From the NCBI GenBank assembly GCA_035517695.1, contig DATIYI010000404.1, positions 1-19,480 on the forward strand: a stretch of 19,480 nucleotides of DNA, given 5' to 3'. Under the pieces are notes generated by a model. It was not told where the DNA came from. It did no database searches and saw only the letters and a list, made by a program, of their open reading frames with translations. This DNA is from DATFVJ01 sp035517695 (GTDB taxonomy: Bacteria > Actinomycetota > Actinomycetes > Streptosporangiales > Streptosporangiaceae). Shown in pieces: positions 6,850 through 14,614 of this stretch. The translations under genes and the position numbers were made by a program. The stretch's first letter is position 1. The number at the start of each line of letters is the position of its first letter.

Positions 6850-7292
6850 CCAGCAGCCGCGGCGGGCGCAGCCGGACCAGCCGGGCCTCATCGCGGTGCT
6901 GAACAGGCTCACCGCTGCCCAGCCGGCCGAGTAGCGGCCAGACCGCACGGTCACCCCGTGGTTTTCTTACGAAATGGCGGCCGTCGCCGGCGGGCAGCGA
7001 GAAGCCCTCGGGGAACTCACCGGCCCGCAAGCAAATCGGCGCGCCGCCCCCGCGGCATCCCGCGGACCGGACGAACATCAGCGGACCGCGGGCGGACCTG
7101 CAGGCGGTTCCGGCAGCCTCAAGATGGCCGCGCAGTGGCGAGCAGACCCGGCGTTCCAACACGCGGCCCTGTGCCGTGCCGCAACGTCCTCCGCCAGATC
7201 ATCGAGTCGATGAACGACGGTGCGCTATCGTCATCGAGGTCGGCTCGGACAGGCGACGACCGTCGCGTCAGGCCACGTGTGCGAGGGGAGCG
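6850..7292. other. 443-nt stretch with no supportable gene
   Basis: Several open frames cross this stretch on both strands, but none has a recognisable family, a good ribosome binding site or a natural composition (they are Arg/Pro/Ala-rich). It presumably contains the promoter of the universal stress protein gene. I see no clear inverted repeat or DosR-type site here. A decayed gene cannot be ruled out. Confidence 0.4.
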
Positions 7293-7775
7293 ATGAACGG
7301 ATCAGGCGGCGGGCAAGCCCGCATCGTGGTGGGGGTTGACGGGTCGGCAGGCTCAAAAGAGGCGCTGCGCTTCGCGGCTCGGCAGGCTAGATTCATCGGA
7401 GCCGAAGTGGACGCGGTCATCGCCTGGCAGTACCCGGCGTTCTATGGCTGGGCCCCGCCCTACCCAGATGACTTCGACCTCCCCCAGCTGGCCGAGCAAG
7501 CCCTCACCGAGGCCCTCGACGATGTGTTCGGCCCCGATCGCCCCGCCTGGCTTCACGCCCGCGTAGTCGAGGGCCACGCCGCCCAGGTCCTTGTCGAGGC
7601 GGCGGCAGGCGCCGATCTGCTGGTTGTGGGCAGCCGCGGGTACGGCGCGCTGGCCGATATGCTCCTCGGCTCGGTCAGTACTTACTGCGTCCATCACGCC
7701 CATTGCGCCGTCACTGTGATCCGGTCGGCCGGCCGCGCGGCACACGCGTCCGTGGCTGGTCCTGGGGCGTTCTGA
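7293..7775 (+). CDS. Universal stress protein (UspA family)
   Basis: The protein has 160 residues from ATG 7293, chosen because GAGGGGAG precedes it and because the family N-terminus (RIVVGVDGSAGS) follows at once. The open frame extends 39 codons further upstream, but that part is not Usp-like. It is a single Usp domain of the ATP-binding type. The nucleotide-binding signature G-x2-G-x9-G-S/T is seen as GSRGYGALADMLLGS at residues 113-127, and Asp16 of VDGS fits the adenine-side site. These are cytoplasmic dimers that bind ATP and respond to starvation or hypoxia. Neighbours DUF1918, PRC-barrel and the histidine kinase support a stress-related role. The His/Cys-rich segment YCVHHAHC at 131-138 occupies a position that I recall as usually VxHHAxCPV. 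Confidence 0.93.
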   Translation: MNGSGGGQARIVVGVDGSAGSKEALRFAARQARFIGAEVDAVIAWQYPAFYGWAPPYPDDFDLPQLAEQALTEALDDVFGPDRPAWLHARVVEGHAAQVLVEAAAGADLLVVGSRGYGALADMLLGSVSTYCVHHAHCAVTVIRSAGRAAHASVAGPGAF

Positions 7776-8010
7776 CGCTCCCTGTCGCGGGTATCCGCGC
7801 TGCGGTGAGGCCGTGACCGTGGTCTGCTGGCCAAGGTGCCGCGCCCGCGGCCCGCACGTCACCTGTCACGTCTACTGCCCGTTACCACAGCCCGTTCACC
7901 GGGGCGCTCGCCCAGGCAAGCTGAGCCTGTTTCCGCAGGTTTGCCAGCTAGCAGGTCCAACGACTCTGGCCTCGCCCCTTCTTGCGCCGGAGCATGGTGA
8001 GGAGGGGAGG

Positions 8011-8271
8011 ATGAGGAGGATGGCCGGCAATAACAGTCGCGACCCAGACGGCAAAGCGACGGGTAACGAGTCAGAAAAGGTGACGACCAGCACGAAAGTG
8101 AATGTTGCGTTCCCCTTGTCTCAAATCAAGATTCAGGAACCGAGCAGCCATCTTGTCGCGCTGACCGCCCTGGTGGATGATCTTGCCGGGCTATTGGCCG
8201 AGACCGCGCCAGGCCCGAAGGCCGAGAGCCTCAGGCGTCGCGCTCACGATCTGGCCAGCAGCCTTGGCTGA
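8011..8271 (+). CDS. Small hypothetical protein (86 aa)
   Basis: Starts at ATG 8011 behind GAGGAGGGGAGG. A second ATG at 8020 (MAGNNSR) is an alternative. The longer open frame from 7813 is not supported upstream of this ribosome binding site. Residues 1-35 are polar and probably disordered (Ser/Thr/Lys/Asn). Residues about 35-86 form a compact unit with FPLSQIKIQEPSSHLVALTA, then a helix LVDDLAGLLAET and a final helix with LRRRAHDLASSLG. I do not recognise the family with certainty. It lies between the universal stress protein and the PRC-barrel gene. A short inverted repeat (CTGCT-CAAG-AGCAG at 8276-8289) follows the stop. Confidence 0.6.
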   Translation: MRRMAGNNSRDPDGKATGNESEKVTTSTKVNVAFPLSQIKIQEPSSHLVALTALVDDLAGLLAETAPGPKAESLRRRAHDLASSLG

Positions 8272-8501
8272 TAACCTGCTCAAGAGCAGATTCCGCTCGC
8301 GTTGAGTGTCGTGCAACTCTTGGCTTTGCGACCTGTGGCTCCGTGGTAGGTCAAGGCGCCGGGGTACGGGTCCAAGCTGTCGGGGCCAGTCCGGCCACGC
8401 CCTGGTTACGGTGGGCAGCCTCATGCCCGCCAGGCCCGGCGATCGCGCCGCCGCGCGGCGGTTAACCGGCGTGGCGCCCGGTCCGGCAAGGGAGGACCAG
8501 C

Positions 8502-8861
8502 ATGACGGACGATACGGCTATTTCGTATGAGGCGGCAGCCCGCGGGACGCCGGTGCTGAGCAGCACTGGCACGGAGATCGGCGCCCTCGAGCACGTGCTG
8601 GAGGTACCCGAACTCGATGTGTTCGACGGGATCGTGATCGCTACCCAGGCCGGGCTCCGCTTCATCGACGCTGAGTTCGTGCAGCGGATCACGCGGAGCC
8701 ACATCTCGTGCAGCCTCGACGACGCGCAAGCCGCCCAGCTGCCGCCACCCGAGGGACCGCCGGTGTACCGGGTCGATGCGCTGGCGGACTCGGGTCATAG
8801 CATGCGCGACATCCTGGGCCGCCTATTCCATCGCCCGCAATGGAATCGCGAGCACGACTAG
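8502..8861 (+). CDS. PRC-barrel-like domain protein
   Basis: A 119-residue protein. ATG 8502 is preceded by GGGAGG. Residues about 13-70 have PRC-barrel character: GTPVLSSTGTEIGALEHVLE, then DVFDGIVIATQAGLRFIDAE, then VQRITRSHISCSL. The PRC-barrel is a small beta-barrel found in ribosome-maturation, photosynthetic and stress proteins. The C-terminal part (VYRVDALADSGHSMRDILGRLFHRPQW) is amphipathic helical. The function is unknown, and its position next to the universal stress protein and histidine kinase suggests the same stress group. The downstream CTAGCCCC-TGACC-GGGG-TG-CTAG (about 8874-8897) is a possible 3' hairpin. Confidence 0.7.
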   Translation: MTDDTAISYEAAARGTPVLSSTGTEIGALEHVLEVPELDVFDGIVIATQAGLRFIDAEFVQRITRSHISCSLDDAQAAQLPPPEGPPVYRVDALADSGHSMRDILGRLFHRPQWNREHD

Positions 8862-8953
8862 AGGGCGTAGTCCCTAGCCCCTGACCGGGGTGCTAGCGAT
8901 CTTCAGTCCGGCGGTAGCCTCAACCGGACAGGGGACAACCGAAAGGCGCACGG

Positions 8954-9118
8954 GTGGCTCGGCCGGCAATTCGCACTGGCGACGACGATTCTGCGGTCTC
9001 GCGGGCGACGCGCGATCTGTGCCGCCGCTGCGGCCCCGGATACCTGATCGTCCGAGCGGCACCGGACGCCGAAGTGCACAAAGTGATGCGAAATCGCCGC
9101 CACCTGGCCGTGATCTGA
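8954..9118 (+). pseudogene. Remnant of response-regulator-type FAD oxidoreductase (receiver N-terminus only)
   Basis: A 54-codon frame from GTG 8954 (AAAGG upstream) to TGA 9116-9118. The translation starts VARPAIRTGDDDSAVSRATR and goes on to YLIVRAAPDAEVHKVMRN. This matches, as I recall it, the start of actinobacterial proteins with a CheY-like receiver fused to a thioredoxin-reductase-like FAD module (M-x-P-x-I-L-x-V-DDD-x-x-V-S-R-A-x-x-R-D-L-R-R-R-Y-G). Such genes commonly sit directly upstream of cyclic-nucleotide-domain histidine kinases like the next gene. The acidic DDD of the receiver is kept, but the phosphoacceptor region and the whole FAD/NADPH part are absent. The TGA overlaps the kinase ATG by one base (TGATG), as expected if the original operon junction is preserved around an internal deletion. 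The assignment rests on a short match. Confidence 0.55.
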
Positions 9119-10512
9119 TGCGTATCGACGATCTGCGCGCCATCTTCCTGTTCGAGGGGCTCAGCGATGAACAGCTCCTCGAACTGATCGCGGTCGGCGA
9201 CGAAGTGCGCTTCGATGAAGGTGACGTGCTCTTCCGCGAGGGCGAAGCCGCCGACTTCTGGTGGGTACTGCTCGACGGGCGGATCGAGCTGCTACGCCAT
9301 GCTGGACGTGAGGAATCCGTTGTCGGCATGATGGACCGGCCGGGAGTATGGGCGGGCGGATTCCGCGCCTGGGCCGACAAGGCCGGGTACCTGGCTACCG
9401 GTCGCGGCGCCTGCCAGGGCCTGATGCTTCGAATCTCCGCCGAGGCGCTCGGGCAGCTGGCACGCGCCTGGTTCCCGTTCGGCGTGCACCTGATTGAAGG
9501 TTTCTTCCAGACGGTACGCAACATCGAAGCGATGTCGCGCCAGCGTGAAGCGCTCGTCGCACTCGGTACGCTCGCGGCAGGTCTCGCGCATGAGATCAAC
9601 AACCCGGCGTCGGCCGCCGTGCGCGCGGTCGAGGCATTGCAAGGTACCTGCGACACGCTGCTATCGTCGCTCGCCCGCCTCGCAGAGCGATCACTGCCAG
9701 CCGAACGGTTCGTCGCCATTGACGCGCTACGACGCGAGATCGACGCCTCATCGGCGAGCGCCGATCCGCTGGCGGTCGCCGACCGCGAGGATGCGCTCTC
9801 CGACTGGCTCGATGCGCGCGGGGTCAACGCCGCCTGGCGCATCGCTCCCGCGCTCGCGGCGGCGGATGTCGACATCGCCTGGTGCGAACGCGCCGCGGAA
9901 ATACTCGACGGCGGCACGCTCGAACCCGGCCTCGAATGGGTGGCAAGCACCCTTTCGACAGCGACGCTGCTGTCCGAGGTGAGGGACTCGACAGGGCGCG
10001 TCTCGGCACTCGTCGCGGCCATGACGTCATATTCGCAGCTCGACCGAGCCTCACTGCAGCTCATCGACGTCACGGAAGGCATCGACAGCACTCTCGTGAT
10101 GCTCGGGCACAAGCTCGCCGACCGCGTCACCGTCGTCCGCGATTACGGAACCGGCGTGCCGCTCATCGAGGCGAGGCCAGCCGAGCTCAACCAGGTGTGG
10201 ACGAACATCATCGACAACGCGATCGATGCGATGGACGCAAACGGGACACTGCGCATCTCGACCCGGGCCAACGCCGAGAATGTCGTCGTCGAGATCGGCG
10301 ACACCGGCCCCGGCATGGCTCCGGACGTACAGGCTCGCGCGTTCGAAGCGTTCTACACCACCAAGGATGTCGGCGAGGGCGCCGGCCTCGGTCTTGATAT
10401 CTCGCGCCGCATCGTCGTCGAGGGCCACCACGGCGAGATCACAATCGATTCGCGGCCCGGCGAGACCGTACTGTGCGTCCGCCTGCCGCGCCGTCACATC
10501 AAACGTCAGTGA
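9118..10512 (+). CDS. Cyclic nucleotide-binding domain sensor histidine kinase
   Basis: The protein has 464 residues from ATG 9118. The frame stays open back to 8890, but the upstream part is not conserved-looking and the remnant ORF ends exactly at this ATG (TGATG). Layout: cyclic-nucleotide/CRP-like sensor domain, about 1-125 (FDEGDVLFREGEAADFWWVL is the beta-roll signature); HisKA dimerisation helix with phosphoacceptor His158 in LAAGLAHEINNPASAA; a long helical insert, about 180-310; and HATPase with N box NIIDNAIDAM (363-372), G1 DTGPGM (Asp395), F box FEAFYTTK and G2 GAGLGLDI (from about 422). All kinase boxes look intact and there are no transmembrane segments, so it is a cytosolic sensor kinase. 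Its usual partner upstream appears reduced to a remnant, and no response regulator gene is in the window. Confidence 0.93.
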   Translation: MRIDDLRAIFLFEGLSDEQLLELIAVGDEVRFDEGDVLFREGEAADFWWVLLDGRIELLRHAGREESVVGMMDRPGVWAGGFRAWADKAGYLATGRGACQGLMLRISAEALGQLARAWFPFGVHLIEGFFQTVRNIEAMSRQREALVALGTLAAGLAHEINNPASAAVRAVEALQGTCDTLLSSLARLAERSLPAERFVAIDALRREIDASSASADPLAVADREDALSDWLDARGVNAAWRIAPALAAADVDIAWCERAAEILDGGTLEPGLEWVASTLSTATLLSEVRDSTGRVSALVAAMTSYSQLDRASLQLIDVTEGIDSTLVMLGHKLADRVTVVRDYGTGVPLIEARPAELNQVWTNIIDNAIDAMDANGTLRISTRANAENVVVEIGDTGPGMAPDVQARAFEAFYTTKDVGEGAGLGLDISRRIVVEGHHGEITIDSRPGETVLCVRLPRRHIKRQ

Positions 10513-10573
10513 CGCGGCCAAGACCCACGGACGCGAGCCGCGCTGGCAGGCCGTGACGCATCCGCGACAGCCG

Positions 10574-11347
10574 TTATGGAGATTTATCCCGAACGGCTGC
10601 CGCGGCGCGCGTCACTCCCGCCGGACTCGTCGCGCCAAACGCGAAAAGGTAGCTGGTCGCCAAGCTGCGGTAGGGCCGCCATCGCTCGGCGATGGCGAGG
10701 ACTTCCGCCGGAGCGGGGAGGTGGTCGAGCCGGTAGGCGGCCTGCACGGCCTTACGTAGGACCAGGTCGCCAGGCAGGACGACGTCCGCACGCTCCAGTG
10801 CGATGATGAGGGCGCCCTGGACGGTCCAGGGTCCGATCCCCGGGACCTCGGTGAGCGCCGCCATCAGCTCGTCATCCGCGAGACTGCTCAAGACGTCGAG
10901 GTTCAGCCGACCATCGGACAGCCGCTCCGCGACGTCGCGCAGCGTGGTGATCTTCCGCTGTGACAGCCCGGCCTGGCGGAGTTCGCCGGGGTCTACCCGC
11001 AGCAGCTCGGCAGGTGACGGGAGATGGCCATCGAACAGTGCCTGGATGCGGGCGAGAGTGCGCCTGGTAGCCCGGACGGATAGCTGCTGGCCTGTGACCT
11101 GGAACACCAGCGCGCCGTAGAGGTCCATCGGCGGGAGCTCAGCCATCCAGGCACGGGGGTCGAAGCCGGGCTGGTCGTCGATTAGCCGGGCCAGCACCGG
11201 GTCGGCATGGCGTAGCTGGGTGCGCGCTTGCCGCAACCGCTCGCTGCGGCTGGAGTTATCCTCATTCACCGAGCTCACGCTTTTTCCCAGCCGCCAGAGC
11301 TGGCTGCTGAAGGCAAGTACGTCATGACAGTCGCCTGCTGGCCTCAC
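10574..11347 (-). CDS. DNA-3-methyladenine glycosylase II family protein (AlkA-like)
   Basis: A base-excision repair glycosylase of the helix-hairpin-helix superfamily that removes alkylated purines. With GTG 11347 it has 257 residues. The helix-hairpin-helix is VPGIGPWTVQGA at 168-179, and the catalytic Asp is Asp194 in LPGDLVLRKAV. An upstream helix GALVFQVTGQQLSVRAT matches the conserved Q(Q)-S region of AlkA/MPG2 proteins. The AlkA N-terminal TBP-like domain is absent, as in short MPG2 types. GTG 11347 overlaps the stop of the restored reading frame of the upstream gene (GTGA), which suggests translational coupling. Other GTGs at 11278 and 11269 could be the true start, since the first 23 residues are not family-like. 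Confidence 0.87.
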   Translation of the reverse strand: MRPAGDCHDVLAFSSQLWRLGKSVSSVNEDNSSRSERLRQARTQLRHADPVLARLIDDQPGFDPRAWMAELPPMDLYGALVFQVTGQQLSVRATRRTLARIQALFDGHLPSPAELLRVDPGELRQAGLSQRKITTLRDVAERLSDGRLNLDVLSSLADDELMAALTEVPGIGPWTVQGALIIALERADVVLPGDLVLRKAVQAAYRLDHLPAPAEVLAIAERWRPYRSLATSYLFAFGATSPAGVTRAAAAVRDKSP

Positions 11348-11672
11348 CGGTCATAGCGCGTCGGCGGGAAAGGGTCTCGCGCTCCCTCGATCGGCAGCTC
11401 ATCCTTGTCGAACTCGCGGCGAATCTCGGCCGCTCCTGCGGGTACTCGTCGGTCGAAGTGACATCCCACCGCGGTGACGCGTCGGTCGCGGGCGGCACCT
11501 CGTCAGCGTCGTAATCGTCGATCCCGGCTGATACCCGCTCCTCCTCAGCCGGGCGGGCAAGCCGGTCGTCATCGATGTGCTCCGCAAAGCCGCCGTGCTC
11601 CGCAAAGGCGCCGTGCTCACGGCGGCCGCGACGGAACTGCTCGGCCGGCTGCTCCGAGTCCTGCTGTGCCAT
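11344..11672 (-). pseudogene. Small acidic actinobacterial protein with a 1-nt frameshift
   Basis: Starts at ATG 11672 with GGAGG five bases upstream. The product begins MAQQDSEQPAEQF and is rich in Asp/Glu. Around 11427-11432 (CGGCCG) the reading frame breaks: before it comes TSTDEYPQER, and after it a different frame reads AEIRREFDKDELPIEGARD and PFPPTRYDR before TGA at 11344-11346. The second part is clearly natural, being acidic and non-repetitive with a clean stop, and it needs one extra base (CGG-GCC) to join the first. Without this base the frame runs on in an Arg/Ser-rich tail to 11322. An 18-nt tandem duplication (11577-11612) encodes the repeated HGAFAE/HGGFAE. The restored protein would have about 109 residues. 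I recognise the general type but not its function. The break could be real or a base-call error. Confidence 0.6.
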
Positions 11673-11832
11673 CACGCCTCCAGCTTGTCTGCGGCAATGG
11701 CGGTGCCCTGGGTACACAAAGGACGCTACGCCCCACCAGGTCCGCCTCCCCGTGGCGCCCACTGCGGTTGCTCGCGGCGACACCACTGCTGAGTGTCGGC
11801 GATGGGCCGGGCGGCTCCGGATGGGCGCGTGC

Positions 11833-12612
11833 CTACAGCGTCGTAATCAGGCCGCCGTCGATGGTGATGTTCGCGCCGAGGACGTTCGCGGCTCGGTCGC
11901 TGGCAAGCAGGACGACGAGGTCGGCGACTTCGGCAGGCAGCGTAAACCGGCCGCTGAGCGACTGCCGGGCGGCACCGGACGCAACATCCTTCGGCTTCAC
12001 GCCAGTGGCGCGGCCCACCGTGGCGGCCACCCCTTGCTCTCCCAGCCAGAGGTCTGTCGCGACCGGGCCTGGGCTGACGGTATTGATTCGCACTCCCCGG
12101 GGCCCGGCCTCTTTTGAGAGGGCCTTGGAAAAGTTGGCCAGCGCGGCCTTGGCGGCGCAGTAGTCGATGACCGCCGGATCGGGCAGGAAGGCATTGACCG
12201 AGGTGACGTTGACAACCGCGCCGTGACCGGCGGCGATCATCACCGGCAGCGCGCTGCGCGTCGCGCGGACGGCGGCCATGAAGTTGAGGTTGATCGACGC
12301 CAGCCATTGCTCGTCGGTGACGCTGAGGAATCCGTCCGGGCGGGGCGGCGCGCCGCCAACATTGTTGACGAGAATGTCGAGATGATCACCGGCCTGCCCG
12401 ACAAGCTCCGCCGGGCCGGCCTGGTCTGCCAGGTCGACTTGCACCGCCCGCACCTTGCCAGTTCTCGCTAGCTCCGCCAGCTCCGCGGAGGAACTCCGGG
12501 CACCGGCGATGACACGAGCGCCCTCGCGGACGAGAGCGCGCGTGATCGCCAGGCCGATCCCTTTACTGGCACCCGTCACTACGGCTACCTTGCCCTGCAG
12601 TTCCAGATCCAC
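11833..12612 (-). CDS. SDR family NAD(P)-dependent oxidoreductase
   Basis: A classical short-chain dehydrogenase/reductase with 259 residues, starting with GTG 12612 behind GGGAGAG. Features: cofactor motif TGASKGIG at 13-20, NNVGG at 83-87, and catalytic Ser138 (NVTSVN), Tyr151 and Lys155 in YCAAK. A PGPVATDLW motif at 181-189 follows the active site, and the C-terminal NITIDGGL is the standard end. The lack of a typical acidic residue after the second beta strand (AGARSSS) favours NADP(H). It is a cytoplasmic alcohol/ketone oxidoreductase and the substrate cannot be told. All catalytic residues are present, so it should be active. It lies upstream, on the same strand, of the frame-shifted acidic gene, with about 160 nt between them. 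Confidence 0.93.
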   Translation of the reverse strand: MDLELQGKVAVVTGASKGIGLAITRALVREGARVIAGARSSSAELAELARTGKVRAVQVDLADQAGPAELVGQAGDHLDILVNNVGGAPPRPDGFLSVTDEQWLASINLNFMAAVRATRSALPVMIAAGHGAVVNVTSVNAFLPDPAVIDYCAAKAALANFSKALSKEAGPRGVRINTVSPGPVATDLWLGEQGVAATVGRATGVKPKDVASGAARQSLSGRFTLPAEVADLVVLLASDRAANVLGANITIDGGLITTL

Positions 12613-12825
12613 GACCTGCTCTCCCGTCAGGTTGTGTCGCCGACATCTTCGTCCCTCGCCCCGAACCCGGCCCAGACGCTGATGGTTTGCTTTCTCGCAG
12701 GCACTAGCCTCGCAGGCCCCGCCGCACTCGCGCCGCCTGGGACCGGCGGTGGGCCGTGGCCCGGCCAGCCCGAGCAGCTTGTGGTGCGAACTCGTCCCTT
12801 GGTTGGTCCCACGCGCGGCTGGCCC

Positions 12826-13040
12826 CAGACGTTAGCTAGCTGCTGGCGTCCCACCACAGTGGTCGGGGCATCAGCCAGTGAATCCAAGGCCGCGAACGCG
12901 ATCCCAAGTTATCTGCAGTCGCAGGGGTACCGGATCATCCCGGTAAACCCGCGCGGGCGGGGAGATCTTCGGCGAACGGGTGTACCAGTCCTTGCGCGAT
13001 GTCGATGTGCCCTTCGATGTGGTCGACGTCTTCCGCTTGT
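12826..13040 (+). pseudogene. Decayed CoA-binding domain protein (YccU-like)
   Basis: Plus-strand coding traces in two frames. The first reads VVGASASESKAANAIPSYLQ and then SQGYRIIPVNPR. After about 12957 a different frame reads GEIFGERVYQSLRDV and then PFDVVDVFR. Together these are the N-terminal two thirds of the Rossmann CoA-binding domain (VVGAS, K-A-x-x-x-P-x-Y-L, GYRIIPVNP, GE-x-x-GE, Y-x-S-L, VDVVDVFR). One extra G near 12956-12960 explains the shift. The last third of the domain is lost where the minus-strand MutS-like gene B1 ends (13040), so a rearrangement breakpoint lies about 13040-13100. The upstream part 12634-12825 shows no support. There is no intact start. Confidence 0.7.
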
Positions 13041-14614
13041 CACGGCCAGAGCGATCCCGAGCCGCGCGGAACCGGCCCGGCACTGACGTTGTCATGTCGG
13101 TCAGCGCGCAAGGGGGCATCGCGCTCCGCGCCAAATATGCGGCTGTATAGGTCTTGGCCGTAGCTGGTAGGCAGTGGTGCCCCTTCGAGCAGCTTGAATG
13201 TGCGCCGGCCGTCGCCGTGCCTTTCAGCGCGAAGGAAGAGCGTGGCGTCCGTCTTTTCGAGGTAGCACCGTTGCGCCAAGTCGAAGAGATGAGTGACAAA
13301 AAATACCCTTACCCCCTTTTCCACCAGGGCGCGGGTGATCTGCCGCGCGATCTCGGATCCTTCACGTTCATTTGTCGAGGCAAATGACTCGTTGCACAGC
13401 AACACAGAGTTTGCGCGTAGCTGGCCGGCTAGGTCACTCATCCGGCAAAGTTCTTCGTCGAGCTTGCCGCTCTCCATGGTGGTGTCTTCTTCCCGCTTGT
13501 AGTGCGTGAAGACACCGTCGCATACGCTGGCGCGGAACAATCGCCCTGGCACGAACATTCCGCATTGCATCATCAGCTGCGCCAGCCCGACGCTGCGCAG
13601 GAACGTGGACTTCCCGCCCTGATTGGCGCCGGTGATCATCACAAGCCGTTTGCCATCCGCGTCCACATCGTTGCCGACAGCTCTCGCTTCTATACTCATC
13701 GCCAGGCAGGCGTCATACAGGCCCCGCGCGGACAGCGCGGGGCCGCCCCGCGGCAGAGCGACGGGAAAACAGACCGGCTCGCCCTTGGCGGTAAGCCGTT
13801 GGTGCAGGTTCAGGCAGCCGACGTAGAAGGCCAGCTCGGACCGCAGCATCTGGAAGAAACTGAGAATATGATCCGCCGACTGGGCGAGCGCGTTGGCAAC
13901 GAGGTTGGTTCCCCTGTCCCGCAGTTCCGACAATGCCCGGAAGCCATTTTCGTCGCGGTCCGGGATCTGGAAGCTGTACCCGGAACGGTTCCCGGGAGTG
14001 ATCCGCTTCATCCAGCTCTGCTCAGGGGGTAGTCGCCGGAGTATATATCCAATTCCTTTGTTACCCTTGCCGAGCCCAGCACTAATCAGCACGCCGCGGC
14101 GGAACTTGAGTTCTCTCAGCTGGTTCTCCACCGCATCAAAGTATTCGTCGCCTAGTTCCTTCGAAAGCATCGCGAAGAGCCGCACAAAGCCTGCTGACCG
14201 GAACTTGCCCGCATGCTCATCCGCAATATGCCGTAGTATCTTCAGCAGTCCCACGAAGAACTGCAGCACCTCCACAGATCTGTGCAAGCTCATGTCGGGC
14301 GAACGCGAGAAAAGGCCGCGATAAATCCTCTTCTCGCCTTGGATCGCCGTCACCGCGATATCGTAGATCTCCCTGACGATGGACGGGTACCCGAGGCAGT
14401 CGTTAAGAACCTGCTGGCGGTAGACGATGGCCGCCGGGTCGGTCAGGCTCGAGAAAAGAGCCTGCTCGCCCACCCCGAACAGGAATTTGTCGCCAGCGGC
14501 CATAACGTGCAGCAGCGTGCTCAGCTCTAGGTCTTGCGTGAGCGCCGCTTCGTTGGGCGGCAGTTCCCGCTGCAAGTCAAAGTCCTGGTCCTGGTACATG
14601 AGGAAGGCCTTCAC
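13040..14614 (-). CDS. MutS domain V-like ATPase, copy 1 (B1)
   Basis: The protein has 524 residues, starting with GTG 14614 that overlaps the stop of the upstream A remnant (GTGA). It lacks the mismatch-recognition domain I and starts within a helical core/lever region (about 1-320). The ATPase part has a P-loop GANQGGKST (329-337, Lys335; MutS has GPNMGGKST) and Walker B LLCNESFAST, with Asn408-Glu409 where MutS has Asp-Glu. A downstream VTHLFDL (His442) corresponds to the MutS TH motif. About three quarters of residues match copy B2 by eye. The last 20 or so residues (after SRIFGAERD) are unlike B2 and lie at the junction with the decayed CoA-binding gene. The function of this MutS-like subfamily is unknown to me. 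A role in DNA or nucleic-acid structure handling is possible, and canonical mismatch repair is unlikely without domain I. Confidence 0.85.
   Translation of the reverse strand: MKAFLMYQDQDFDLQRELPPNEAALTQDLELSTLLHVMAAGDKFLFGVGEQALFSSLTDPAAIVYRQQVLNDCLGYPSIVREIYDIAVTAIQGEKRIYRGLFSRSPDMSLHRSVEVLQFFVGLLKILRHIADEHAGKFRSAGFVRLFAMLSKELGDEYFDAVENQLRELKFRRGVLISAGLGKGNKGIGYILRRLPPEQSWMKRITPGNRSGYSFQIPDRDENGFRALSELRDRGTNLVANALAQSADHILSFFQMLRSELAFYVGCLNLHQRLTAKGEPVCFPVALPRGGPALSARGLYDACLAMSIEARAVGNDVDADGKRLVMITGANQGGKSTFLRSVGLAQLMMQCGMFVPGRLFRASVCDGVFTHYKREEDTTMESGKLDEELCRMSDLAGQLRANSVLLCNESFASTNEREGSEIARQITRALVEKGVRVFFVTHLFDLAQRCYLEKTDATLFLRAERHGDGRRTFKLLEGAPLPTSYGQDLYSRIFGAERDAPLRADRHDNVSAGPVPRGSGSLWP

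Noticed and set aside
7176..7292. 39-codon N-terminal extension of the universal stress protein
   Set aside because: The extension is not family-like and the ribosome binding site sits just before ATG 7293.
8874..10130. 418-codon minus-strand frame across the histidine kinase
   Set aside because: Ser/Arg/Ala-rich mirror of the kinase, whose catalytic boxes are all present on the plus strand.
12634..13086. 150-codon plus-strand ORF as an intact gene
   Set aside because: Only its middle matches a CoA-binding domain. The first half has no support and the domain continues in another frame, so it is reported as a pseudogene.
13502..14032. Plus-strand frames antisense to B1, and similar ones at 16323-16655 antisense to B2
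   Set aside because: Both copies show equivalent mirror frames because the sense genes are duplicated. There are no motifs or start signals.
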